DNA of 5,491 nucleotides from an uncultured Collinsella sp. Its GTDB lineage: Bacteria; Actinomycetota; Coriobacteriia; Coriobacteriales; Coriobacteriaceae. Made by a program: the position numbers and the translations under genes. The notes below the pieces were generated by a model. It worked only from the letters and a program-made list of their open reading frames with translations. It was not told where the DNA came from and searched no databases. How positions within the stretch are numbered: the first letter of the stretch is position 1; each line of letters opens with the position of its first letter. The DNA is taken from assembly GCA_947001705.1 (NCBI GenBank), contig CAMQHT010000059.1:1-5491 (forward strand), given 5' to 3'. Below are positions 1-5,452 of this stretch, one piece after another.

Positions 1-45
1 GCGGGCCGTGTTCCGCTATGCGGTTGTCAATTTGCGAAAGAAATT

Positions 46-1212
46 ATGCGTCACCTCGGCGTTATCGTTGGCGCCATCTGTGCCCTTTTTGGTCGTGTGC
101 TCCTGGCAATCGGCGCCTTCCGTGACGAGCACATCGTACTGCTCCTTCCCTTCCTCGCCCTCATGGGCTTGGCCATCGTATTTGCCTACCGCACCTGGGG
201 CAAAGGCACCGATCGGGGCATGAGCTTAGTATTCGACGTAGGTCACGGACGCGAGGACGCCATCTCCCCGCGTCTGGTGCCGCTCATTATGCTGAGCACG
301 TGGGCCACGAATCTCTTTGGCGGCAGCGCGGGACGCGAAGGCGTAGCCGTGCAGATCGGCGCAACCGTCTCGCATTGGATCGGCCGACGTCTACCTTTCC
401 GAGAACCCGGCAACACGTTTTTGCTTATCGGCATGGCCGCCGGCTTTGCCGGACTCTTCCGAACGCCCCTCGCCGCCACGGTCTTTGCGGTCGAGGTGCT
501 GGTCGCCGGACGCATGGAATACCGCGCGCTGTTTCCCGCGCTTACGGCTTCACTTGCCGCAAGCATGACCTCGGGCGCCCTGGGGCTCGAGAAGTTCGAG
601 GTCGCCGTTACCGCCTCGTATGCGCTCGACCTCCCCGGTCTTGGACGGCTGGCGCTGCTGGGCATCGCGTTTGGCATGGTGGGTGGCGCTTTTGCCTGGT
701 GCCTTGCCCACGCCAAGACCCTTGCGGCGCGGCTGCTCCCCAGCCCTTACATACGCATTGCCGTTATGGGCCTTGCGCTGTCGGCGATTCTGTTCGTGCT
801 GTGGCAGGGGCGATACTGCGGCCTTGGCACCAACCTGATATCGGCGGCGCTCAACGGTGACGGCAAGGTCACCATCATGCCTTGGGACTGGGCGCTCAAA
901 TTCACACTCACCATCGCCACGCTTGCCGCAGGATATCAAGGTGGTGAGGTGACGCCGTTGTTCTCCATCGGAACCAGCCTGGGTGTCGTGCTCGCCGGAA
1001 TTCTCGGCATGCCCGTCGAGCTCTGCGCCGCGCTGGGATACGCCGCCGTCTTTGGCAGCGCCACCAACACGCTGCTCGCGCCCATCTTTATTGGCTGCGA
1101 GGTCTTTGGCTTTAGCAGTCTGCCGACGTTCTTTATTGTCTGCGTCGTGGCCTACCTGTTCAACATGGATAAGTCGATCTATGCACTGCAGGAGCACAGC
1201 CGCACCCGATAA
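46..1212 (+). CDS. eriC: CLC-family antiporter, probable fluoride/proton exporter (CLC-F type)
   Basis: Multi-pass membrane protein of 388 residues from this ATG; it would export fluoride in exchange for protons across the cytoplasmic membrane. Seen: the CLC signature GSAGREGVAVQIG (residues 93-105) with gating Glu98, hydrophobic helices throughout, and a second pore motif GGEVTP (299-304) followed by FSIGTSLG. The chloride-type GSGIP filter is absent; its place is taken by GMSLVFDVGHG (58-68) with Met59. From memory of the fluoride antiporter CLC-Eca (Met79, Glu118, Glu318-Val319-Thr320, Tyr396), the equivalents here are Met59, Glu98, Glu301-Val302-Thr303 and Tyr379, with nearly constant offsets of 20 and then 17. 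That supports CLC-F over a chloride channel. The start is uncertain: the frame is open to the window edge, only a weak GAAAG site precedes this ATG, and the offset suggests the family protein is about 20 residues longer. The gene stands alone, convergent with the next one. The family is sure, fluoride specificity likely. Confidence 0.85.
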   Translation: MRHLGVIVGAICALFGRVLLAIGAFRDEHIVLLLPFLALMGLAIVFAYRTWGKGTDRGMSLVFDVGHGREDAISPRLVPLIMLSTWATNLFGGSAGREGVAVQIGATVSHWIGRRLPFREPGNTFLLIGMAAGFAGLFRTPLAATVFAVEVLVAGRMEYRALFPALTASLAASMTSGALGLEKFEVAVTASYALDLPGLGRLALLGIAFGMVGGAFAWCLAHAKTLAARLLPSPYIRIAVMGLALSAILFVLWQGRYCGLGTNLISAALNGDGKVTIMPWDWALKFTLTIATLAAGYQGGEVTPLFSIGTSLGVVLAGILGMPVELCAALGYAAVFGSATNTLLAPIFIGCEVFGFSSLPTFFIVCVVAYLFNMDKSIYALQEHSRTR

Positions 1213-1281
1213 ACAGGGCGTTTGCCACCAAAAAACGCGCACGACAGGCCAGGCCCGCCGCGCGCGTCATCCTATACACGA

Positions 1282-1956
1282 TTAGTTATTGTTGTTGGTC
1301 ATCGAAGCCACTGCTGCCGCAAGATTGGAAATAGGCATTGTCTGCAGCCAGATGCGCCCCGGACCGGTGAGCACAGTGTTAAACACGCCTTCACCGCCAA
1401 ACATGATGTTTTTGACGCCCTTGACCATCTGCGCGTCGATGCTCACCGTCTCCTCAAAGCCGGCCACGTTGCCGGTATCTACAATCATTTGCTGGCCAGC
1501 AGCAAGCTCGTACTCAACTAGGTCGCCGTCGATCTCGGCAAAGGCAATACCCGAGCCCGTGAGCTTTTGCATGATAAAACCCTCGCCGCCAAAGACGCCG
1601 GTCTTTGCCTTCTTGTTAAAGTGGATGCTCAGCTCAACACCACTTTCCGCGGCAAGGAACGAACGCTTCTGCAAAATCCAGCTCTTACCAGGGCCAATCT
1701 CGATCGGTATAATGCGGCCGGGGAAGCAAGAGCCAAACGCAATCATGCCATCGCCGTGCGCGGTCCAAATGTTTTGGAACAACGCCTCACCCGAAAAAGC
1801 CTTAGAGAACATCTTGCCTATGCCACCGCCCGAGGTGGACATCTCCATGTTGGGGGTCATCCAGACCATGGCACCGCTTTCGGTGATCATGGATTCGCCG
1901 TCGCTAAGGTTGCACGTAACAACCGGGAAAGCCCCTCCGCCGATCTCGTACTGCAT
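1282..1956 (-). CDS. AIM24 / TIGR00266 family protein
   Basis: Protein of 224 residues, the usual length for a bacterial AIM24-family member, with the domain covering almost all of it. No signal peptide or membrane segment is visible, so it is probably cytoplasmic. Typical blocks are present: GDGMIAFGSCFPGRIIPIEI (69-88), a KRSFLA stretch (97-102), and the C-terminal LTGPGRIWLQTMP (197-208). An internal duplication is visible: FGGEG(F)...LTGSG at 122-136 recurs as FGGEG(V)...LTGPG at 186-201. The family has a TRAP-like beta fold; yeast AIM24 is linked to mitochondrial membrane organisation, but the bacterial role is unknown and I assign none. The chain ends in four asparagines. The ATG start is well supported by AAGGAG at 1963-1968, six bases upstream. 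It lies downstream of the kinase gene on the same strand but is separated from it by a terminator-like hairpin, so it is probably its own transcription unit. Confidence 0.88.
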   Translation of the reverse strand: MQYEIGGGAFPVVTCNLSDGESMITESGAMVWMTPNMEMSTSGGGIGKMFSKAFSGEALFQNIWTAHGDGMIAFGSCFPGRIIPIEIGPGKSWILQKRSFLAAESGVELSIHFNKKAKTGVFGGEGFIMQKLTGSGIAFAEIDGDLVEYELAAGQQMIVDTGNVAGFEETVSIDAQMVKGVKNIMFGGEGVFNTVLTGPGRIWLQTMPISNLAAAVASMTNNNN

Positions 1957-1997
1957 GACCGTCTCCTTTCCTTCGGGAGCCGAACAACGATGTCCAT

Positions 1998-2003
1998 ATT
2001 TTA
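1998..2003 (-). promoter_or_regulatory. Candidate -10 box for the AIM24-family gene
   Basis: The minus strand reads TAAAAT here, about 42 bases before the ATG at 1956, in a locally AT-rich stretch between the kinase terminator and the gene. This would give a leader of roughly 35 bases carrying the AAGGAG site. No convincing TTGACA-like -35 box lies at 16-18 bases, so the call rests on the -10 match and position only. Confidence 0.35.
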
Positions 2004-2083
2004 GCAGTTAGAGGTGCGTTTATTTGGGTCGGTGGCGTTCATGGCGCCGATCACCGCCAGCCTCCGCTGCCGTCTGCACAGAT

Positions 2084-2124
2084 AAAACCTGCCAAAATAA
2101 ACCTGTCCCTTTTTGGCAGGTTTT
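2084..2124 (-). terminator. Symmetrical hairpin terminator after the two-component operon
   Basis: A perfect 14 bp inverted repeat pairs 2084-2097 with 2111-2124 across a 13-base loop. Read on the minus strand, the stem starts inside the kinase TAA stop codon (2123-2125) and ends in GGCAGGTTTT, giving the GC stem plus U-tract expected of an intrinsic terminator. The outer A/T flanks make it symmetrical, so it could also stop transcription arriving from the other side. A second partial copy of the arm (AAACCTG) lies in the loop region at about 2098-2104, allowing a shorter alternative stem (CCTG/CAGG). Confidence 0.75.
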
Positions 2125-3502
2125 AGAGGCGGACGGTGAAGGTGATCTGATGATCGTGGCCGGATACGGTGGCGGATCCGCCATGGGCTTCGGCGATGGC
2201 GCGCACGACGGACAGCCCCACGCCCGAGCCACCTGTCTTGGAGCTGCGCGACACGTCCGCACGATAGAAGCGGTCGAACAGCCGGTCCAGGTCGCCCTCG
2301 GGCAGCTCATCAACAGCATTCGATACGACAAGCTCGGCCGAGCCTTTGCCCGCACCGCGCGAAACGGCACGCAGGCTCAGCTCGATCACGCTGTCCTCGC
2401 TTGCGTAGCGTGTGGCGTTGTCCAGCAGCAGCTCAACAACCTGCGCCACTGCCGCGGCATCGGCATGGGCCCGCACACCGCTCGCGATCGACGTCGACAG
2501 CCGCTTTCCGCGCGAAACCGCCACCGATTCAAATGGCGTCGCAGCCGTGTCCACGGCCTCCGAAAGATCAATCGTCGCCATAGTAAAGCCGGCCGAACCC
2601 TCGTCCATACGCGCCAGGAACACCAGACGCTCCGTGAGCGCCGTCAGCCGCGCGACCTGCTCGTGAATGCTCTGCGTCCACTCGCTCTCGCCGCTCTCGA
2701 TCTCTTGGACCTCGTTGGCGGCGTCAATCACGGCCAGCGGCGTTTTGATCTCGTGGCTTGCATCGGTAATGAAGCGCTTCTGTTTGCTATAACTCTCGAC
2801 CATCGGCCGAATCACCGCACCCGAGGCGACCGTTACAATTGCCAGCACCGCCAGCCAGCCAATGCAGCTGATTGCCACACTCGCGCTCAAAAACGAATGG
2901 AAACTTGCAAGCTCGCGCGAACAGTCCACGAACACATAGGTTGTCTTGTCGCCCTGAACCGTAGCCGTATAACGGTAGTTGCCAGAAAAGCCCGAAGTCC
3001 AACCCTTGGAATATAGTCCTGCAGCGATGCGGGCGGCACGCTTGGCACCTACCGCGGCAATGCGGGCCGTGTTGACATCGGTCACCTGCCCGCCGGCAAC
3101 CGACACCGTAAAGTAGCGCGTGTCGAAGGGAGACTCCGCCGTCATGCCTTCAAAATGCACATCGCGAACGGCCGCCCGGTTACCGGTAGCAACCTTGCCG
3201 GCAACCGCATCCTGACCGGGACCGGTCTTAGGCTCGTCCTCCCCATCAATGCCATCCTTGCCTGCCAGGATATAGTCCAGTCGTGCATCGGCCATCTTGC
3301 AAACATGCGAATAATTGACAATGTTGATGCCAGCGATGATGAGCGTGAGCACCACGGTCACAGCGCCCATGGCAACGAGGATGAACTTACGACGCAGGCG
3401 ACGGCCCATTGCACTGGCAGCATCGGCGCGCCCCGGATTACCCGAGCCCACACCCATGCCGAGCTTCGCCGCCATGCGCTTGCACCACGTGCGCACGCTC
3501 AC
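2123..3502 (-). CDS. Two-component sensor histidine kinase, membrane-bound
   Basis: Protein of 459 residues that would sense a signal outside the membrane and phosphorylate the response regulator encoded just upstream. Order: a basic cytoplasmic N-terminus (1-39), membrane helix 1 (about 40-62), an extracellular region (about 63-206), membrane helix 2 (about 207-231), dimerisation/phosphoacceptor segment FITDASHEIKTPLAVI with His250, N-box LLLDNATRYA with Asn362, F-box LFDRFYR (408-414) and G2 box GGSGVGLSV (424-432). Only about 19 residues separate helix 2 from the His box, so no ordinary HAMP domain fits. The G1 box is not DxGxG but reads SNAVDELPEGD (394-404), a variant I believe recurs in related kinases with the FDRFYR box. 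The GTG start was chosen because it overlaps the regulator's TGA by four bases and has GGAAGGAG seven bases upstream; the open frame extends further left only inside the regulator gene. The stimulus cannot be told from the sequence. Confidence 0.92.
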   Translation of the reverse strand: MSVRTWCKRMAAKLGMGVGSGNPGRADAASAMGRRLRRKFILVAMGAVTVVLTLIIAGINIVNYSHVCKMADARLDYILAGKDGIDGEDEPKTGPGQDAVAGKVATGNRAAVRDVHFEGMTAESPFDTRYFTVSVAGGQVTDVNTARIAAVGAKRAARIAAGLYSKGWTSGFSGNYRYTATVQGDKTTYVFVDCSRELASFHSFLSASVAISCIGWLAVLAIVTVASGAVIRPMVESYSKQKRFITDASHEIKTPLAVIDAANEVQEIESGESEWTQSIHEQVARLTALTERLVFLARMDEGSAGFTMATIDLSEAVDTAATPFESVAVSRGKRLSTSIASGVRAHADAAAVAQVVELLLDNATRYASEDSVIELSLRAVSRGAGKGSAELVVSNAVDELPEGDLDRLFDRFYRADVSRSSKTGGSGVGLSVVRAIAEAHGGSATVSGHDHQITFTVRL

Positions 3503-4188
3503 GCCCGTTCTCCTTCCTCGACAACCTCGAGCGAATATCCCTGGTTGCGCGACGCGCGGATGGCCAGGTCGGCACCCAGTGCCGTCAGCTTTTTGCGCAG
3601 GTACGAGATGTAGACCCACACCACATTGGCGCCTTCGGGCGCGTCTTCGCCCCAAACCTCGAGCATCAGACGTTCGGTGGGCATACGCGTGCCGGCGTTG
3701 CGCATAAAGAGCTCCATAAGCTGAAACTCACGATTGGCCAGGTGCTCCTCACCCAAGGGACCCGCAAGCGTGCACGATGCCGTGTCGAGGCGCACGTTGC
3801 CCACGCTGAGCGTCGTGGCGTCAATTGCCGTGGCGGCACGCGTCATGGCACGAATGCGAGCAAGTAGCTCCTTGGCGGCGAACGGCTTAGTCAGGTAATC
3901 GTTGGCGCCGGCGTCCAAGCCCTCGACCTTATCGGACACCTCGCTTTTGGCCGTAAGCATAATGATGGGCAGTCGCTTACCGGCGGCGCGTGTACGCTTG
4001 AGCACCTCGATGCCGTCCATCCTGGGCATCATGATGTCCAAAATTGCGGCGTCATAGTCGTTGGCAAGCAGATATTCGAGCGCCGTCAGACCGTCGAGGG
4101 CGGTGTCGACCTCGTAGTCGCTATGTTGAAGAATCGCGGTGAGGGCGCGGGAGAGGCCAGGTTCGTCCTCGGCAAGCATCAGCTTCAT
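3499..4188 (-). CDS. OmpR/PhoB-family response regulator
   Basis: DNA-binding transcription regulator of 229 residues, the standard length for this family. The N-terminal receiver domain (1 to about 118) shows the acidic pocket (Glu7, Asp8), the phosphoacceptor Asp51 in ILDIMMPRMDG, the switch Thr79 in MLTA, and the conserved Lys101 in LTKPF. The C-terminal winged-helix domain (about 125-224) contains LANREFQLMELFMRNAG (149-166), a recognition helix around ANVVWVYISYLRKKL (187-201) and the terminal wing motif GYSL (217-220). The ATG at 4188 has AAAGGA at 4195-4200, six bases upstream. It is the first gene of a two-gene operon with the histidine kinase, its obvious partner. The target genes are unknown; autoregulation is common in the family but no direct-repeat operator is evident upstream. 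Confidence 0.95.
   Translation of the reverse strand: MKLMLAEDEPGLSRALTAILQHSDYEVDTALDGLTALEYLLANDYDAAILDIMMPRMDGIEVLKRTRAAGKRLPIIMLTAKSEVSDKVEGLDAGANDYLTKPFAAKELLARIRAMTRAATAIDATTLSVGNVRLDTASCTLAGPLGEEHLANREFQLMELFMRNAGTRMPTERLMLEVWGEDAPEGANVVWVYISYLRKKLTALGADLAIRASRNQGYSLEVVEEGERA
3510..3515 (-). promoter_or_regulatory. Shine-Dalgarno site that fixes the kinase start
   Basis: The minus strand reads AAGGAG (within GGAAGGAG, 3510-3517) inside the last codons of the response regulator, seven bases before the GTG at 3502. With the GTGA overlap of stop and start, this is a classic translational coupling junction. The later in-frame ATG at 3475 has no comparable site. Confidence 0.8.
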
Positions 4189-4249
4189 AGTTGTTCCTTT
4201 GGCGCACGGCTATACAGGTTTCGATACTGCCGATGATAGCGCACCGCCA

Positions 4250-4274
4250 GCTGCCTTAGCGCAGCCCTAGCTGC
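4250..4274 (-). other. Mutually exclusive small hairpins in the regulator leader
   Basis: Three segments can pair in two competing ways: GCTGC (4250-4254) with GCAGC (4261-4265), or that same GCAGC with GCTGC (4270-4274). Stems are 5 bp with loops of 6 and 4 bases. They lie 60-85 bases upstream of the response regulator start, inside its leader if transcription begins at the candidate promoter near 4290. The stems are short, so this may be chance in GC-rich DNA. Confidence 0.25.
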
Positions 4275-4288
4275 TCAACCTGCACGTT

Positions 4289-4317
4289 TTTAAATGCGCA
4301 GAATATGGCTTAGCCAA
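4289..4317 (-). promoter_or_regulatory. Candidate promoter for the two-component operon
   Basis: On the minus strand, TTGGCT (4312-4317) and TTTAAA (4289-4294) are separated by exactly 17 bases. Each matches four of six consensus positions. The site lies in the most AT-rich part of the 228-base gap between the regulator and the methyltransferase gene, and would give a leader of roughly 95 bases. No better pair is seen closer to the start; TATCAT and TATAGC occur but without a partner -35 box. Confidence 0.35.
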
Positions 4318-4416
4318 ACTTAAGGCGCAGATGCTGAGCACTTGGACGCATGCCGACCGCGAAAGGACGGCGACTCGTTCTTTCAGGGCGTCTTGGCTAT
4401 GCAAAGTGCCCGAGCG

Positions 4417-4995
4417 CTATTCCTCGTACGCGCCCTCAAGCCGCAGTAGCCACTCCTTACGGTCGAGGCCGCCGGCATATCCGTTGAGCGAACCATCGGC
4501 GGCAACCACGCGATGGCACGGCACAATAATCGAAACAGGGTTGCGAGCGACCGCAGCCCCCACCGCACGAGGAGACACAACGGGGTCCTCGTTTCCCGGT
4601 ACACGATGTCGAGCCGCAACACGCTGGGCGATCTCGCCATACGTAGCGACCTCGCCACGCGGAATAGAAAGCAGCTCGTACCAGACTTCACGCTGAAACG
4701 CCGTGCCAATCAAATGCAACGGCGGCGTATACCGAGGCTCCTGCCCCGCAAAATAAGCATTCAGCCAAGCCCAAGAACGCTCAAGCACCGAAGAGGCCAC
4801 ACCATTTGCCGGACTCGCCGACGACATGTCACCGGTACCGGAAACCGCGTCGGCGCCTTCAACATGTTCGGAGTCTTCCCGGAGAAGCGTGGAACCAAAG
4901 TGCTCCTGCCCCTCAAACCAAAGCCCCGTCAGACCGCGGCCATCAGCGGCAAGCAAGATTTCGCCCAAAGGCGAAGCAAATGTCGTCGTGACCAC
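4417..4995 (-). CDS. ogt: Methylated-DNA--protein-cysteine S-methyltransferase
   Basis: Suicide DNA repair enzyme that transfers a methyl group from O6-methylguanine (or O4-methylthymine) to its own cysteine. It has 192 residues; E. coli Ogt has about 171. The acceptor is Cys160 in NPVSIIVPCHRVV (152-164), followed by the usual GSLNGYAGGLDRKEWLLRLEG tail. Tyr119 (in EVATYGEIAQ) and Arg143 (in PRAVGAAVARNP) correspond to the human MGMT Tyr114 and arginine finger Arg128; the Arg-to-Cys spacing of 17 is the same, but Tyr-to-Arg is about 10 residues longer because of an insertion around ARHRVPGNEDPVVS (128-141). The N-terminal domain carries a Ser/Glu/Ala/Gly-rich stretch at about 39-68 that looks like a disordered insertion. 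It has no Ada-type N-terminal regulatory domain. The GTG start is supported by AAGGAG at 5002-5007, six bases upstream. It appears monocistronic. Confidence 0.95.
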   Translation of the reverse strand: MVTTTFASPLGEILLAADGRGLTGLWFEGQEHFGSTLLREDSEHVEGADAVSGTGDMSSASPANGVASSVLERSWAWLNAYFAGQEPRYTPPLHLIGTAFQREVWYELLSIPRGEVATYGEIAQRVAARHRVPGNEDPVVSPRAVGAAVARNPVSIIVPCHRVVAADGSLNGYAGGLDRKEWLLRLEGAYEE

Positions 4996-5022
4996 CAGCG
5001 GCTCCTTTCAAAACTCCGCAAC

Positions 5023-5028
5023 ATAATA
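5023..5028 (-). promoter_or_regulatory. Candidate -10 box for the methyltransferase gene
   Basis: The minus strand reads TATTAT, the best AT-rich hexamer upstream of the GTG at 4995, which would give a leader of about 20 bases containing AAAGGAG. No good -35 hexamer sits at the right distance: TTGTCT is only 13 bases away and TTGGGG 19. A weak or activator-dependent promoter is possible. Confidence 0.35.
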
Positions 5029-5055
5029 CCGCGAATTGTGCAGACAACCCCAATC

Positions 5056-5212
5056 GACCCCAAAGTCACCCAAGGCAGCAGGCGCGACAGCGCCCCAGCT
5101 GCCGCACGACCCCAAAGTCCCCGCAGGCAGCAGGCGCAACGCGCCGCAGCTGCCGGCCGCGCTCCGCAGCCCCCCCAAGGCAGCAGGCGCAAAGCGCCGA
5201 GGCCGCCGCCGG
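5056..5212. repeat. Tandem hairpin repeats, about three 52-53 base units
   Basis: Units begin at about 5056, 5108 and 5161. The first two open with the same ten bases, GACCCCAAAG; the third has diverged there. Each unit contains a palindrome: GGCAGC, A, GGCGC, a 3-4 base loop, GCGCC, three bases, GCTGCC, at 5074-5103, 5126-5154 and 5179-5207. The inner stem GGCGC/GCGCC is perfect in all three while the loop (GACA, AAC, AAA) and the three-base bulge (CCA, GCA, GAG) vary, so the hairpin is better conserved than its unpaired positions. In the third copy the outer stem has one mismatch (GCCGCC for GCTGCC). It lies between the methyltransferase promoter region and the palindrome behind the last gene. 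The function is unknown. Confidence 0.85.
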
Positions 5213-5308
5213 GACCAGGGCCCGCAACAACCACGTGCCCCCACATCAGCCCAGCGGCCCCAACCAACAACGGCCCCATCGTGGGCAGCTCGCAGCAACG
5301 TCACCGCA

Positions 5309-5438
5309 GGCGGGGGCCGGGCTTGGTTTTCAGAACACTCCGCAGACCAGTGTGGCGCCTTGTCCGCGGCTCCGAAGGAGCAGGACAAGGCGCCACACAT
5401 GGTCGAGGACGTTCTGAAAACCAAGCCCGGCCCCCGCC
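5309..5438. repeat. 130-base nested palindrome behind the last gene
   Basis: The outer arms 5309-5336 and 5411-5438 are perfect 28 bp inverted repeats. The inner arms 5350-5365 and 5383-5398 are perfect over 16 bp, extended by GACCA (5345-5349) with TGGTC (5400-5404) across a single bulged A at 5399. At the tip GCTCC (5369-5373) pairs with GGAGC (5377-5381) around a GAA loop. Nearly the whole segment can fold into one long hairpin on either strand. It starts 14 bases past the stop codon of the minus-strand gene at the window end, so it may terminate that transcript, but no T-run follows on either strand. A GC hairpin terminator without U-tract, as described in actinobacteria, or a miniature inverted-repeat element are the two readings. 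No target-site duplication is visible at the ends. Confidence 0.85.
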
Positions 5439-5452
5439 GGACAGGTCAACCG

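Larger units (their letters stand above)
4996..5452. other. Long structured intergenic region
   Basis: A 457-base stretch without a credible gene. Next to the methyltransferase it holds that gene's ribosome site and a -10-like box, then about three tandem hairpin repeats (5056-5212), then a C-rich stretch (5213-5308) in which I see nothing beyond a short direct repeat of CGGCCCCA (about 5252 and 5269), and finally the 130-base palindrome (5309-5438). The plus strand is strongly C-rich and G-poor in runs at 5045-5180. Open frames here are low-complexity Ala/Gly/Arg/Pro translations of the repeats. Confidence 0.7.

Noticed and set aside
1218..1238. Terminator between the converging CLC and AIM24 genes
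   Set aside because: Only a 6 bp GCGTTT/AAACGC stem with a 9-base loop and no T-run after it on either strand.
1289..2011. 240-residue plus-strand open frame opposite the AIM24-family gene
   Set aside because: The minus-strand frame matches a known family end to end and has a good ribosome site; this one is its complement with no supporting start signal.
2024..3016. 330-residue plus-strand open frame opposite the histidine kinase
   Set aside because: Antisense shadow of a kinase with all its motifs; the translation is Arg/His/Ala-rich with no recognisable domain.
3503..3655. Longer N-terminus for the histidine kinase, starting at 3655
   Set aside because: It would lie wholly inside the response regulator gene; the GTG at 3502 has GGAAGGAG and a GTGA overlap.
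4320..4416. Terminator after the methyltransferase gene
   Set aside because: Only 4 bp stems (for example GCCG/CGGC with a 12-base loop) and no T-tract; nothing convincing.
5056..5212. CRISPR array
   Set aside because: Three palindromic copies with 52-53 base period, but the spacers between hairpins are themselves similar and no cas gene is present.
4929..5424. Minus-strand open frames of 116 and 138 residues in the intergenic gap
   Set aside because: Their sequence is the hairpin repeats and palindrome translated (Gly/Ala/Arg/Cys/Leu-rich); no ribosome site or family resemblance.
5309..5438. Integron attC site or insertion sequence end
   Set aside because: Size and palindromy are suggestive, but the GTTRRRY/RYYYAAC core sites are absent, no integrase or transposase is near, and no target duplication is seen.
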